64,000 nucleotides of DNA, from NCBI GenBank assembly GCA_016710135.1, contig JADJLM010000001.1:496001-560000 (forward strand), read 5' to 3'. Under the pieces are notes generated by a model. It saw nothing but the letters and a program-made list of their open reading frames with translations, did no database searches and was not told the DNA's origin. The translations under genes and the position numbers were made by a program. Shown here piece by piece: positions 30,228-41,639 of the stretch; position 1 is the stretch's first letter, and each line of letters starts with the position of its first letter. This DNA comes from Nitrosomonas sp. (GTDB lineage Bacteria > Pseudomonadota > Gammaproteobacteria > Burkholderiales > Nitrosomonadaceae).

Positions 30228-30382
30228 ATAAACAGGCTGGTAAATATAACCTTCGAATAGTATTTATACTGATATTGCCTAGCTGTGTATGCTATTTTGG
30301 CTGTGAGCTCAAGCATGATACTTGAAAAAATTTAGTGCAGATAGACGAAATCTATACCATTTTCTTACTATATAGCAAAATA

Positions 30383-32248
30383 CTAAGCGTGATCATTCAT
30401 CTTACTAATAAATCGTGCATTTAATGTGCGTTCCAGTAAGTCAATTTGTAAAATTTCAATCAGTACGGCTGTACCAGGCTGTAGATTGGGGAGTGTCGAT
30501 ATTCGTGTTACTAATGGTAAATGATCGAGTTTTACAAAATTTTCTCTAATAACTTGACCTTCAATTTGCTGGATCTTTTCTTGAATCAACCAACGAAGGC
30601 ACCAGTAACGTTCCATCGCGCGTTGAAATTCACTATAAATCGTATAAATTTGTTCAAAATTATGCATCGAGGCCATTAATTCATGACTTGTTTTGGTATA
30701 AGGAGGCGGAGTGCCCGTTAATAAGGCGACGAGTTGTCGCTGATTAATTAGATCAACATAGCGACGCATGGGTGAACTGTTCCACGCATATTGAGAAACA
30801 CCCAATCCTTGATGAGGTGCTGGAGAAAGGCTCATTCTAACTTTTCCGCTACTCTGATTACGATAAATTGCTGCAATACCCTCTTCAGCGAGTTGTTTTC
30901 CCCATTCGGTATTGGTATAAATCATCAATTCAGAAACGACTTTATCGATAGGAGAGCCGCGGCGCCTTTCTTGGATTGTGACCTGTTCATTGTCGATCAG
31001 GAAGCTATAATCGATTTTCTCATTATTAATATCATTTTCTTTGCCCCGTAATGTTTCCATTTTTTTAGCAAAATTCCAGAGCAGCTCGAGCTCTTTAGCA
31101 AATGGATAATCAACGACTTTCCGCCTTAATGCTTCTTCATTGAATAGCTGCTCTAGAGAATCATGGCGAAGATTCGCAACAACTTGGACCATTTCTATTT
31201 TGCTCTGTTGGGTCATCACGGTGAAATCATCGGAAACATCGAGATATAGCGATAGAGCGGGGCTATAACTTGCTTCTGCCAATGTGAAATGCTGAATCAC
31301 TTCGTCAGGTAGCATCGTGATTTTCTTTCCAGGTAAATAAACTGTAGACAGCCGCCTTGCGGCAATTTGATCGAGCTGTGATCCAGGTAATATTCCTAAT
31401 GCAGGCGCTGCAATGTGAATGCCTATTCTAAAACTTCCCAGCGACAGTGGTTGAACCGAGAAAGCATCATCAATTTCGGTGGTTGTAGCATCATCAATAC
31501 TGAATGCTTTTATTTCACTTGCGATTGGAAGGCTTTCTAGGCTGTCGAGCGTAGGGTCGTTTTGCATTGCATTGAATGCAACTCCATCGGGAAAATATTC
31601 GCGTACAAATTGATTAAAATGATAATCATGAGTAGAGGGAATTGCTCCACATTTTTCAAGCAATTTGATAGGATTGAGCTTAGTAGCTTGAGCAACAGCT
31701 TCAAGCGCTTTCCATTCAATCGTATTCTTATCAGGAGCATACAATAAGCTGTCTAACTGCTTGTGGAATGCTTCAGGAAGAATAGACTGGCTGAGTTGTT
31801 GCATATAATGCGCTTGCCTTTCTTGACCTAGGCGTTTTTTCTCCTGGCTAGCAAGTGCGGCCTTGAGCGCTTCCGGAGGCGCTGCTTTATAACGACCTTG
31901 TCCTTTTTTGTAACAATAAATCGGCGCGTCACTTAGCGAAATCATGATGGCAGCAATTTCTACTGGGCTAGGGAGATGGCCAAAATATTCTGTGGCAAGG
32001 GTTTTGCTAGTGAATTCAGTGTTTTGATCGCAACATTCCCAAAGAAAATTTATATCTAGATCTTTGGCAATGTTTTGCGCTCGATACATGAATTCGTAAA
32101 CAGGCGGTACATCAAATTGAAGTAGAACAGAGGAAACTTTGATTTTTGAACGCTTACCGTGAGTTGCTTCAACTTGTAAAGAATTAGCGCTTTCAGCCAG
32201 GATCGTACCAACTTTAAACGTACCTGCTTCTTCATAAAACACATTCAC
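30383..32248 (-). CDS. rnb: RNB-domain exoribonuclease (RNase II/R-like)
   Basis: 621 residues. The RNB catalytic centre shows IDDATTEIDDAFSV with the Asp cluster, IGIHIAAPALG and RRLSTVYLPGKKITMLPDEV. The conserved ending is MRRYVDLINQRQLVALLTG. The C-terminal S1 domain is weak, so it belongs to the RNase II-like branch found in betaproteobacteria. It degrades RNA 3' to 5'. The gap 32249-32650 shows no gene and probably contains the promoter of the next unit. Confidence 0.88.
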   Translation of the reverse strand: MNVFYEEAGTFKVGTILAESANSLQVEATHGKRSKIKVSSVLLQFDVPPVYEFMYRAQNIAKDLDINFLWECCDQNTEFTSKTLATEYFGHLPSPVEIAAIMISLSDAPIYCYKKGQGRYKAAPPEALKAALASQEKKRLGQERQAHYMQQLSQSILPEAFHKQLDSLLYAPDKNTIEWKALEAVAQATKLNPIKLLEKCGAIPSTHDYHFNQFVREYFPDGVAFNAMQNDPTLDSLESLPIASEIKAFSIDDATTTEIDDAFSVQPLSLGSFRIGIHIAAPALGILPGSQLDQIAARRLSTVYLPGKKITMLPDEVIQHFTLAEASYSPALSLYLDVSDDFTVMTQQSKIEMVQVVANLRHDSLEQLFNEEALRRKVVDYPFAKELELLWNFAKKMETLRGKENDINNEKIDYSFLIDNEQVTIQERRRGSPIDKVVSELMIYTNTEWGKQLAEEGIAAIYRNQSSGKVRMSLSPAPHQGLGVSQYAWNSSPMRRYVDLINQRQLVALLTGTPPPYTKTSHELMASMHNFEQIYTIYSEFQRAMERYWCLRWLIQEKIQQIEGQVIRENFVKLDHLPLVTRISTLPNLQPGTAVLIEILQIDLLERTLNARFISKMNDHA

Positions 32249-32650
32249 TGACGAGACCTTTCAGAAAAACGAAAAAAATTAAAAACAAGTCAATCATAGC
32301 CTAATGTTGCTATATTTTTCCGAAAGTTTTGATGAAGTCTTTTCAACGATTTTGTCAGTGTAGAAATGCACGATGATTTATCGTCAATAGGTAAGCAGTT
32401 TAAGTGCTGGAAAAAATCACAGTGATGGTTTGCTCTCATCAATCATCTGTAGGCTGCTTATAAAAATAATGATTGAACTATTGTGACAACTTGATAAATA
32501 GAACAATATAGTACTTAATTCGTTATTTTTGGTGTAGGGTTTAGTTGAGAAAGTCGAGCGTATATAAAGTGTTATATGGGATATAACGAATATTCCATTG
32601 TGCTTTATCTGCGGTGGGCAGCATCAAGGTTTTATAGGAGCTATGAGTTA

Positions 32651-34374
32651 ATGACTCATCAAAACATACCTAATATGGAAGTTTCCTCGCTTTTTTTTTA
32701 TAGCCATTATCAAAAAAAAACTTACCGAGGATTAAGGTATTTGTGTTTATACATTGACTTTAAAGTGTTTCTTTTATCAGGGTTATTGCTATTTTCGATC
32801 AATTCAGCGAGAGCCGATGAGTGGATTTACAGGATGCAGCAGGGCGATAACCTTTGGAATTTAACAGAACGACATCTAACGCATCTAAAATTTGTCCTAC
32901 CCCTACAACGTTTAAATCACATTCAGAATCCATTTCGGATTCCACCTGGAACTGAGATACGGATCCCAGTTAAGTGGACCCGTCAGCAGTCAAGTTCAGC
33001 TTTAGTGTTACGTGTTTTTGGTGAAGCTCAGTTGAAGCGCCAAGGCCATCCACAGCCGTTACCGGTTGTGGATGGCATGCAAATTTTTCCTGGAGACGCC
33101 ATCAGTACCGGGGAGAATGCTTATGTCACATTTGAGTTTGCAGATCAGTCAATCTTGAGATTACAAGATAAGAGCGAATTACGATTCGAGCGACTAGAAA
33201 TTCTGGGTAATAACGCTGTGGTTAGCACGGAGGTTAATTTGCAAAAAGGCGAACAGAAAGCCTGGTGCCCAATAACTCTCCAGTAAACAGCCGTTTTAGA
33301 ATCATTACTCCTTCTGCTGTGAGTTCAGTTAGAGGAACTGATTTCCGGGTTGGAGCAAGAAATGAGCACACAACGATGAGCGAAGTAATGGGTGGATTAG
33401 TTCAGGTGAGTAACCAACATCAATCAATTAATATTTCAAGGGGTTTTGGTGTGGTGGTAGAAGCGAACAATAAATCATTACAATCTGTCCCACTATTACC
33501 TCCACCCGACCTGAGTGAAACGTCTTTTTTGTATGAGCGTATTCCCTTAAATATTTCTGTGAGGCCATTATTAGGAGCAAGTGGTTATCGAGCTCAGATT
33601 GCCCTCGATGAGCGCTTTACATAGCTCATAACAGATTTTGATACCGCAGATCTACCAATAAAAGGAGGGGAGCTTCCGGATGGGGACTACTGGCTTCGGA
33701 TTCGGGGTCGTGACTCAGTGGGTTTGGAAGGTTTTGAAGCAAAACTGCCCATTCGGGTTAACGCACGCCCGGAACCGCCATTCATCATAGCGCCTCAGAA
33801 TGATTCAGTCGTAGAGAATCAGAGTCCCGAGCTGCAGTGGGCTTACCAACCTGAAGTGGCGCACTATATTATTTTGATTACACGCAAAAATAGTGATTTT
33901 TCCACACCGATAATCTATGAATCTGAAGTAAAAGGGAATCGTTATCAGCTCAATCAGCCTTTGGAGCCGGGAGATTACGTGTGGAAAATTGCAGCAGTAT
34001 CTGCGGAAGAAGGAATAGGTCCTTATAATGATCCATTATCTTTTCGTGTTCCTGTTCCAGGGCCAGCGTTGGAAACAGCCGATGTGGGTGAGCAAAATCT
34101 CAGTTTTTCTTGGGCAGCAACCGAGTCAGGAAAATATTTTCACTTTCAATTCGCGCGGGATGAATATTTTAAGCAACTCGTTGTGGATACGCTTGTTCAT
34201 GAATCTAAAATTACCTTGCCGCGTCAAGATAGTGGACGCTATTACTTACGAATTAAAATCATCGAAGCAGATGGCACCCCCGGCCCATTTAGTCAAGCCC
34301 AGATGATTGAGATTCCTTCAAGGTATCCTTATTGGTTGTTTCTCCTCTTGCCTTTAATTGGTTTATTGTTATGA
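32651..34374 (+). pseudogene. LysM-FecR secreted protein, one frameshift and one nonsense codon
   Basis: A signal peptide (FKVFLLSGLLLFSINSARA) is followed by LysM (YRMQQGDNLWNLTERHLTHL) and a FecR domain (VVDGMQIFPGDAISTGENAY, then ITPSAVSSVRGTDFRVGARN). Fibronectin-like repeats (DYWLRIRGRDSVGLEGFEAK) and a C-terminal membrane helix complete it. Near 33250 a missing base shifts the frame. At 33622-33624 TAG stands where CAG would continue E-R-F-T-Q-L-I-T-D-F-D. The ATG at 32651 has AGGAG 11 bases upstream and is preferred over 32576. It overlaps the EAL gene by four bases, so its breaks could also reduce translation downstream. Confidence 0.75.
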
Positions 34375-37250
34375 AAGTGAGTTTTGATTTCTGGAATAAT
34401 TATTTATTTCGATCTGCGTTGCTGGTGATCGTTGTAGCTAGCTTACCTTTTTCTGGGTGGTTAGAACGTTTTGACTGGATGATTTATGACAAAATTTCCT
34501 ATTGGAAGCAATTTATTCCTAATGATCAGATCGTTATTGTTGCAATTGATGAAAAGAGTTTGCAGGCCATTGGCCGTTGGCCTTGGTCGAGAAGAGTTCA
34601 TGCGGAGCTGGTTGACCGTCTTCATCAAGCGGGACGTAATGTTGTTGCATTAGATTTCCTCATGGCGGAACCAGATGATAACGACCCTGCAGGTGATAGG
34701 TTGCTGGGGATGGCGATTGCTCGACATGGTGCTGTGGTGCTTCCAATTGCCCCCATTGTTGAAGCAGTCGGTTCACAAAGAATTTCACTGGTTCAACCGC
34801 TCCCGATGTTTCAACGCAATGCACTATCGGGGCATGTCGATGTGGAGCTTGATTATGATGGGGTAGCACGTCGGCTTTTTTTATTCGCAGGCGTGAATTC
34901 GCCAGATTGGCCTGCGCTTGGCTATGTATTAGTCCGAAAAGCAGGGGAGGGTAATGCGATTAGTAATCCTGATTATCTCATTCGAAGTGAAATCAATATT
35001 CCAGGTACTAGTGATTATTGGGTTCGCTCTCATGAGGTACTCATTCCTTTTGCAGGTTCTCCAGGAACCTATCCAAGAATATCGTACAACCGAGTTCTGA
35101 ATGATGATTCAGTGCTTCAGCAGTTAAATAATAAGATCATCATCGTTGGCATGGAAGCAATCGGGTTGCATTCAGGGTTTACAACACCTGTGACTTCAAA
35201 TCATCGTTTGATGAGTGGTATCGAATGGCATGCTAATGTGGTGAATATGCTTCATAGTGGGAATACAATCAATCCTTTAGCTAAATTTTGGATTGCTTCT
35301 ATTTCGGTTATTTGGGTACTGATCGCTTTAATCGGGGTGAATTTCATACAAAGAAATAAAGTCATTTTTTTATTAATGGCTGTGATGGCGCTTGGAATGT
35401 TATTAGTCTGGATTATGTTTGATTTTTTCCATCTCTGGATTGCGCCTAGTGCTGGGTTAGTTGGCCTAATTTTTGTTTACCCGTTATGGAGTTGGTCGCG
35501 AATTAATGAATTTATGCAATCACTCTTCATTACCAAAACTTTCTCATTCAATGCGCTTGAATCAGTGGGAGATGGTGTGATTACAACCGATACCGAGAGT
35601 CGAATTGTTTATATGAATAGTGAAGCGGAACGATTGATCGGTAGCAGTATTGAGCAACTTAAAGGCAGCTTATTGTACGAATTACTGGATATTAAGGAGA
35701 TACGACGCAGTAGAAGTATTGAGATACGCGAAATCGGCACTTTAGTGAAAAATCTTCCTTTATTTCAAGATTACTTTCGCCTAAGAAGTCACGATGAAAG
35801 CAAACGAATGGTTCGTGTAACCCACCAGTCATTGTTTGACGAGCATAAAACTTTAATGGGATCAGTAGTAACAATCTCAGATCTCACTGAGGCGGTAGAA
35901 TTCAAACAGCAAATTTCCCGTCAAGCTTATCATGACTCATTGACAATGTTGCCTAATCGCACTTTGCTATTAGCCAAGCTTGACCAGATGGTGGAGTTAG
36001 CACAGCAGGCTTCTTCGATTTTCGCTGTTTTTAATATTGTTATCGATGAGTTTAAGAAAATAAACGATGCATTGGGTCATCGTGCTGGTGACTCTCTTCT
36101 GAAGTTAGTAACGCAACGCTTGCGAGCAATCATTGGAGAGCAAAACGTGATCGCGCGCTGGAGTGGGGATGAGTTTATGGTGTTATTTGTTTCAACACAA
36201 ACCGCATTGCAGCGAGTGCCTATCGTAGCCCAGGATATTCTTGACAATATCAGTCAGCGATTTGAGTTGGATGGACAAGAAATTTTTGTTACTGCCAGTA
36301 TTGGTATCAGTTTGTATCCTCAAGATGGGCAGACCGGAGAATCAGTACTGAGTCACGCCGCAAGTGCGATGGGGCTGGCAAAACAGCACGGAGGTAATCA
36401 GTTTAGCTTTTATTTGCCAGATAAAGTTACTGATTGGACTAAAGATAAGTTAGCGCTTGAAAAGGATTTTCGCCTTGCGCTGAAGAACAACGAGTTAGAT
36501 GTTTTTTTTCAACCCATTATCAATGTTCAATTGGGGCGTGTCGTTCGAATGGAAGCGCTTGTTCGTTGGATACATCCGATTCGAGGTTTTTTACCACCAG
36601 GGGATTTTGTACCCATGGCAGAGCAAATCGGTTTGATCAACCAAATGGGTGAGCTCGTATTATATAAGGCTTGTAAATTCGCACGTGAGTTGGAGAAAAT
36701 AACAGGACCCATTAGTATTTCAGTTAATGTAGCACCCCGCCAATTATTACAAAAAGGCTTTATTCAGATCGTTGAGACTATCATTGATGATATTGGTTTG
36801 CCGGCTGAGTTGCTGGTGCTTGAAATAACTGAAAGCGCAATTATTGATGATATGGTGCTTGCTTCTGAGATACTTTCCGGTTTAAAGGCGCTAGGCATAT
36901 CAATTGCGTTAGATGATTTTGGAACAGGTTATTCTTCGTTAAGTTTGCTGCGTGAACTTCCAATCGATATTTTAAAAATTGATAAATCATTTATTCGAAC
37001 GATTGATGGTAATGCGCATGACTTTACCATTGCACAAACGATTATTGGTCTTGGTAAAAATCTTGGAAAAACTGTAATCGCTGAGGGCGTTGAGACAGCC
37101 ATTCATATGAAAATATTGCGAGACCATGCTTGTTATTTGCAGCAGGGTTTTTATTTTAGTCGCCCATTACCTTTTGCGCAGTTAATACGATATTTTCAAA
37201 AGAACGAGCTAGCTGTTGCGGTGTTATGCGAGTATTCTCCACCCAATTGA
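34371..37250 (+). CDS. CHASE2-PAS-GGDEF-EAL cyclic-di-GMP enzyme
   Basis: 959 residues from ATG 34371, overlapping the FecR-like gene stop. An N-terminal helix and a periplasmic CHASE2 sensor (IVIVAIDEKSLQAIGRWPWS) lead into three membrane helices (~300-390), then PAS (ITTDTESRIVYMNSEAERLI). The GGDEF domain has a SGDEF variant (WSGDEFMVLF), and the EAL domain has MEALVRW, LEITESAI, DDFGTGYSSLSLLRELPIDI and IAEGVET. Catalytic EAL residues are all present, so phosphodiesterase activity is likely; the SGDEF variant may be weak or regulatory. CHASE2 proteins coupled to FecR/LysM proteins suggest sensing of envelope state. Confidence 0.88.
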   Translation: MKVSFDFWNNYLFRSALLVIVVASLPFSGWLERFDWMIYDKISYWKQFIPNDQIVIVAIDEKSLQAIGRWPWSRRVHAELVDRLHQAGRNVVALDFLMAEPDDNDPAGDRLLGMAIARHGAVVLPIAPIVEAVGSQRISLVQPLPMFQRNALSGHVDVELDYDGVARRLFLFAGVNSPDWPALGYVLVRKAGEGNAISNPDYLIRSEINIPGTSDYWVRSHEVLIPFAGSPGTYPRISYNRVLNDDSVLQQLNNKIIIVGMEAIGLHSGFTTPVTSNHRLMSGIEWHANVVNMLHSGNTINPLAKFWIASISVIWVLIALIGVNFIQRNKVIFLLMAVMALGMLLVWIMFDFFHLWIAPSAGLVGLIFVYPLWSWSRINEFMQSLFITKTFSFNALESVGDGVITTDTESRIVYMNSEAERLIGSSIEQLKGSLLYELLDIKEIRRSRSIEIREIGTLVKNLPLFQDYFRLRSHDESKRMVRVTHQSLFDEHKTLMGSVVTISDLTEAVEFKQQISRQAYHDSLTMLPNRTLLLAKLDQMVELAQQASSIFAVFNIVIDEFKKINDALGHRAGDSLLKLVTQRLRAIIGEQNVIARWSGDEFMVLFVSTQTALQRVPIVAQDILDNISQRFELDGQEIFVTASIGISLYPQDGQTGESVLSHAASAMGLAKQHGGNQFSFYLPDKVTDWTKDKLALEKDFRLALKNNELDVFFQPIINVQLGRVVRMEALVRWIHPIRGFLPPGDFVPMAEQIGLINQMGELVLYKACKFARELEKITGPISISVNVAPRQLLQKGFIQIVETIIDDIGLPAELLVLEITESAIIDDMVLASEILSGLKALGISIALDDFGTGYSSLSLLRELPIDILKIDKSFIRTIDGNAHDFTIAQTIIGLGKNLGKTVIAEGVETAIHMKILRDHACYLQQGFYFSRPLPFAQLIRYFQKNELAVAVLCEYSPPN

Positions 37251-37315
37251 GTGTCAGCTAATGGATAGTAATAAAATAAATTAAACTAGGTTGATATTTT
37301 CGGATTATTATTATT

Positions 37316-37765
37316 ATGGTGATTGCGCTGGTAGTTTTGTCAACTGCCGCAGTGGCTGAACAGATTGGCAGTGTATCAACTAAATTTAAAGTGCTAGGTC
37401 CCAATGATAAAATCGTAGTCGAAGCATTTGATGACCCAGATATCAAAGGTGCAACGTGTTATCTGAGCCGCGCTAAAACGGGTGGTATTAGTGGAGCGGT
37501 CGGTGTAGCAGAAGATACTGCAGACGCTTCGATGGCTTGTCGGCAAATAGGGCCAATTCAGTTGACGGATGAAATTAAAAACGGTAAAAAAGATGGGGAT
37601 GAGGTATTTAAGAAAAGCACTTCATTGCTGTTCAAGTCTTTACAGGTCGTTCGTTTTTATGATGCTGAACGCAATGTATTGATTTATCTCGCTTATAGCG
37701 ATCGAATTATTGAAGGTTCTCCGAAGAATAGTATTTCAATCATTCCGATAATGACTTGGCGTTAA
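37316..37765 (+). CDS. creA: CreA family protein
   Basis: 149 residues with a short signal-like N-terminus ([15 protein letters not shown]). The conserved CreA body reads [34 protein letters not shown] and [20 protein letters not shown]. The function of CreA is unknown and it is thought to be periplasmic. The N-terminus is short, so an earlier non-ATG start is possible, but none with a good ribosome site was seen. Confidence 0.85.
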   Translation: MVIALVVLSTAAVAEQIGSVSTKFKVLGPNDKIVVEAFDDPDIKGATCYLSRAKTGGISGAVGVAEDTADASMACRQIGPIQLTDEIKNGKKDGDEVFKKSTSLLFKSLQVVRFYDAERNVLIYLAYSDRIIEGSPKNSISIIPIMTWR

Positions 37766-37836
37766 TTGTAACCGCGATCAGAAAGTGAGTTAGCGCTTAT
37801 TAGTCACGAAAGAAAATAAATCGTACTTTCGTCGCA

Positions 37837-37864
37837 TTGCTGATGACAAAACTTTCGCTATAAT
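37837..37864 (+). promoter_or_regulatory. Sigma-70-type promoter for hemA
   Basis: TTGCTG (37837-37842) and TATAAT (37859-37864) with a 16-base spacer, 40 bases before the hemA ATG. Confidence 0.55.
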
Positions 37865-37904
37865 TACGAGATTTATATCTTATTAACAACTAAGCAGTAT
37901 TTCC

Positions 37905-39158
37905 ATGCAGTTATTTGCTTTTGGTATCAATCATAATACAGCTCCGCTAAATATCCGTGAGCAAATTGCTTTCCCACAAGATGCGATGGAGCATGCTTTA
38001 CATGATTTAGTGGGACATCAAGCTGTGAAAGAAGCTGCTATCGTTTCAACCTGTAATCGGACGGAAATTTACTGTAGTACCGATAAACCTGATGCCGCAA
38101 TTCACTGGCTTACCGATTTTCATCATCTGCCAGCTAGAGAACTAGATCCTTACCTTTATAAATTTCCTCGTGAACAAGCTGTAAAGCATGCATTCCGTGT
38201 CGCGAGCGGGCTTGATTCCATGGTGCTAGGAGAACCTCAAATTCTCGGTCAAATGAAAAATGCGATTAAATCAGCAGAAAGTGCTGGAACGCTTGGGTTA
38301 CTGCTTCATAAGTTGTTTCAACGTACTTTTTTTGTTGCGAAAGAGGTGAGAACGTCAACCGAGATTGGTGCATGTTCTGTTTCTATGGCCGCCGCTGCTG
38401 CGCGTCTCGCAGAACGAATATTTGAGGAAGTTAGTGAGCAGAGTATTTTGTTTATTGGAGCCGGTGAAATGATAGAGCTTTGCGCAAGTCATTTTGCGGC
38501 ACGGTCTCCTAAACGGATCACAGTAGCAAATCGAACGGTAGAACGTGCAGAGAGTTTGGCAAAGCGCTTCAATGGTTACCCGATTTCGCTCAGTGAATTA
38601 CCTGAACAATTAGCACTTCATGATATTGTTATAACTAGTACCGCTAGTCCATTGCCTATTTTGGGAAAAGGAATGCTTGAACGTGCGATTAAGCTTAGAA
38701 AGCACCGACCTATTTTTATCGTTGATCTGGCAGTTCCAAGAGATGTTGAGCCGGAAGTGGCTGAATTAGATGATGTGTTTTTATATTATGTAGATGATTT
38801 GGCAGATATCGTTAAAGAGGGACTTGATTCAAGGCTTGGTGCAGTGGCGCAGGCGGAGACAATTATTGAGACTAATGTTAGTGATTTCATGCGTTGGATG
38901 GCAACACGTGAATTGGTTCCCACGATTAGGGCGCTTAGAGATCAGGCAGACCGTTTCCGTCGACATGAGCTAGTACGAGCGTCTAAATTACTTGCAAAAG
39001 GTGAGGATCCAATCAAAGTACTGGAATCATTTAGTAATGGATTAACCAATAAATTTTTGCATCTCCCTTCGAATGCGCTTAATCATGCTAATGATGAGGA
39101 GCGTGATCAACTTGTTGATCTCATAAACCGGCTGTACCAGCTTCACCGTCCGCAATGA
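37905..39158 (+). CDS. hemA: Glutamyl-tRNA reductase
   Basis: 417 residues. First committed step of the C5 tetrapyrrole pathway: reduces Glu-tRNA to glutamate-1-semialdehyde with NADPH. The catalytic Cys is in [12 protein letters not shown], substrate-binding [18 protein letters not shown] follows, and the NADPH loop is [10 protein letters not shown]. The C-terminal dimerisation helix is complete. The gene overlaps prfA by four bases, so heme synthesis and peptide release factor expression are coupled, as in many proteobacteria. Confidence 0.95.
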   Translation: MQLFAFGINHNTAPLNIREQIAFPQDAMEHALHDLVGHQAVKEAAIVSTCNRTEIYCSTDKPDAAIHWLTDFHHLPARELDPYLYKFPREQAVKHAFRVASGLDSMVLGEPQILGQMKNAIKSAESAGTLGLLLHKLFQRTFFVAKEVRTSTEIGACSVSMAAAAARLAERIFEEVSEQSILFIGAGEMIELCASHFAARSPKRITVANRTVERAESLAKRFNGYPISLSELPEQLALHDIVITSTASPLPILGKGMLERAIKLRKHRPIFIVDLAVPRDVEPEVAELDDVFLYYVDDLADIVKEGLDSRLGAVAQAETIIETNVSDFMRWMATRELVPTIRALRDQADRFRRHELVRASKLLAKGEDPIKVLESFSNGLTNKFLHLPSNALNHANDEERDQLVDLINRLYQLHRPQ

Positions 39159-40234
39159 ACAAAAGTATTGCAGAACGTCTTACACGTTTGAGTGTGAGAC
39201 TCGAAGAATTAAATCAACTGCTCAGTAGTGAAAAGGTAACAACAGACTTAGATAATTACCGGAAAATTACCCGAGAACGTTCAGAGATTATCCCCGTCGT
39301 TGAGCTATATCATGCGCACCTGCAAACTGAGTTGGATATTCAAACTGCGAAGGAGATGAGTACGGACCCTCATTTGCGTGATTTTGCAGAAGCAGAGCTT
39401 GTTACTGGAAAAGAGAAATTACAACAGATTGAAACGGAGTTGCTTAAGCAACTTCTGCCTAAAGATCCCAGTGATGAGCGTAATATTTTTCTTGAAATAC
39501 GAGCAGGAACAGGGGGCGATGAATCTGCATTATTTGCGGGTAATCTGTTTAGAATGTACGCGCGATTTGCGGAACGACAGGGATGGCAAGTTGAGATCAT
39601 TTCTCAGAGCCCATCGGATGTTGGCGGATACAAAGAGATTATCGCTCGGATCATCGGATATGGTGCTTATTCACGCTTGAAGTTTGAATCCGGAGGGCAT
39701 CGAGTACAACGTGTTCCTGTGACAGAAACGCAAGGTCGAGTGCATACTTCTACTTGTACGGTAGCAGTGATTCCAGAAGCGGATGAAATTGCCAGTGTAG
39801 AACTGAATCCTGCTGACTTGAGAATTGATACATTTCGTGCATCTGGGGCTGGTGGGCAACATATTAACAAGACTGATTCTGCGGTACGTATTACTCATTT
39901 ACCAACTGGTATTGTTGTTGAGTGCCAAGAAGGACGATCGCAGCATAAAAATAAGGCGCAAGCAATGAGTGTGCTTGCAGCTAGAATACTGGATAAGCAA
40001 ACGCGTGAACAACAAGCGGAACAGGCAGCAACTCGGAAATCATTGGTGGGAACCGGAGAACGTTCTGAGCGTATTCGTACTTATAATTTCCCTCAGGGTC
40101 GGGTAACTGATCATCGCATTAATCTTACCCTCTATAAAATGGATCAAATCATGGATGGGGATATCGGGGAATTGTGTTCGGCGTTGATGGCCGAATATCA
40201 GGCAGCTCAACTAGAATCCTTAATGGAGCGTTAG
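39155..40234 (+). CDS. prfA: Peptide chain release factor 1
   Basis: 359 residues. It ends translation at UAA and UAG codons. The GGQ loop is [20 protein letters not shown], and the stop-codon recognition region lies around [20 protein letters not shown]. Full length. The product is the substrate of the methylase PrmC encoded next. The start overlaps the hemA stop. Confidence 0.96.
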   Translation: MNKSIAERLTRLSVRLEELNQLLSSEKVTTDLDNYRKITRERSEIIPVVELYHAHLQTELDIQTAKEMSTDPHLRDFAEAELVTGKEKLQQIETELLKQLLPKDPSDERNIFLEIRAGTGGDESALFAGNLFRMYARFAERQGWQVEIISQSPSDVGGYKEIIARIIGYGAYSRLKFESGGHRVQRVPVTETQGRVHTSTCTVAVIPEADEIASVELNPADLRIDTFRASGAGGQHINKTDSAVRITHLPTGIVVECQEGRSQHKNKAQAMSVLAARILDKQTREQQAEQAATRKSLVGTGERSERIRTYNFPQGRVTDHRINLTLYKMDQIMDGDIGELCSALMAEYQAAQLESLMER

Positions 40235-40319
40235 TAATATCGCTATGCTTAGGGTTGTGTGGAGCCTATTCATCTGGCTACAACAGTGATATTGATCAAT
40301 TACAATTGAAATAAGCTTG

Positions 40320-41150
40320 ATGCAAAATGCGGTGACAATCGCCCAAGCATTTAACGATGCTAAACTTTATGTAAGCGATATCGACGCGCGGCTGCTGCTG
40401 CAACATGTGTTGCAAGTCCCCCCTGTTTTTTTAGTGACACATTCAGAAGACATTATTAATGCAGAGCGGGTAAAGTATTTCTATTCTCTTCTAGCGCGAA
40501 GAATTCATGGTGAACCGATAGCTTATATCGTAGGACAGCGTGAGTTTTATGATTTAACCTTTAATGTTACTTCTGCAGTTCTCATTCCTCGACCCGAAAC
40601 TGAGATACTCGTTGAACTTGCTCTAGCTAGAATTCCGGTGAATCGTGAGTATACTGTTCTTGATTTGGGGACGGGAAGTGGAGCTATTGCGCTTACACTT
40701 GCTAAACATAGACCGCTTGCAAAAGTTATAGCGGTTGATTTATCTGCTGAGGCGTTAGAGATTGCCCAAATAAATGCAGCATTGCTTAAAGTAGGCAATG
40801 TACGTTTTATCTTGGGAGATTGGTTTCAAGGCATTGTAGGGCAATATAATTTAATCGTTTCCAATCCACCTTATATAGCGATTGGAGATCCACACCTTAG
40901 TCAGGGGGATTTACGCTTCGAACCCCAGATTGCGCTGTCAGCACCTGATGATGGTATCGCATACCTCCGAACGCTTATTGCACAGGCACCTCAATTTTTG
41001 TGTGCTGGAGGGCAATTACTTTTGGAACATGGTTACAATCAAGCTACTCAATGTAGACAGCTATTGGCACAAGCAGCAAGTTTTATTAATATCTTTTCAT
41101 ACCCAGATTTAGCAGGTATTCTACGTGTAACAGGTGGGCAGCGAATCTGA
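40320..41150 (+). CDS. prmC: Release factor glutamine methyltransferase
   Basis: 276 residues. An N-terminal helical domain is followed by an SAM-dependent methylase: LIPRPETEILVELAL, VLDLGTGSGAIALTLA (SAM loop) and IVSNPPYIA, the motif that holds the Gln of the release-factor GGQ. It modifies PrfA and PrfB. The ATG at 40320 is used; an adjacent TTG at 40317 is less likely. It lies 85 bases after prfA, consistent with one operon. Confidence 0.94.
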   Translation: MQNAVTIAQAFNDAKLYVSDIDARLLLQHVLQVPPVFLVTHSEDIINAERVKYFYSLLARRIHGEPIAYIVGQREFYDLTFNVTSAVLIPRPETEILVELALARIPVNREYTVLDLGTGSGAIALTLAKHRPLAKVIAVDLSAEALEIAQINAALLKVGNVRFILGDWFQGIVGQYNLIVSNPPYIAIGDPHLSQGDLRFEPQIALSAPDDGIAYLRTLIAQAPQFLCAGGQLLLEHGYNQATQCRQLLAQAASFINIFSYPDLAGILRVTGGQRI

Positions 41151-41301
41151 GAGAGGTTGTGATTAATCGAGTGTGAATCAAAAAAACTATTATTCATTTG
41201 TAAGCGATCAATCTTTTCTTAGATTCTGGATTACTGATTTTTCTTGTAAACAGCTGCCGGTTTAATTATTCTAATTTTGTTAATTTGTGAGGATTTTGAG
41301 T

Positions 41302-41610
41302 GTGACTACTAGTGAATCAATTGAACAACTAATCAGTTCAAACCCCGTTGTTTTATATATGAAAGGTACCCCAGACCAGCCACAGTGTGGTTTTTCTGCT
41401 AATGCGATAAAGATATTGAATGCCTGCGGTGTAACAAACTTCGTTGCAGTAGATGTTTTGAGTGATCCTGAAATTCGGCAGGGAATTAAAGATTTTTCTA
41501 ACTGGCCAACGATTCCGCAACTATATGTAAATGGTGAATTTGTCGGCGGATCAGATATCATGACGGAGATGTACCAAAACGGCGAGCTTTTGAAATTATT
41601 AGAGAAATAG
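41302..41610 (+). CDS. grxD: Monothiol glutaredoxin, Grx4 type
   Basis: 102 residues. The active site is [16 protein letters not shown] with the single CGFS Cys. [20 protein letters not shown] is the glutathione and cluster-binding part. It carries Fe-S clusters together with BolA-type partners. GTG at 41302 is preferred because GAGGA lies 8 bases upstream; an upstream GTG (41287) has no ribosome site. Expression may follow prmC. Confidence 0.93.
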   Translation: MTTSESIEQLISSNPVVLYMKGTPDQPQCGFSANAIKILNACGVTNFVAVDVLSDPEIRQGIKDFSNWPTIPQLYVNGEFVGGSDIMTEMYQNGELLKLLEK

Positions 41611-41639
41611 CCTTTTTTCTGAGCGAGTTTAGTAATAAG

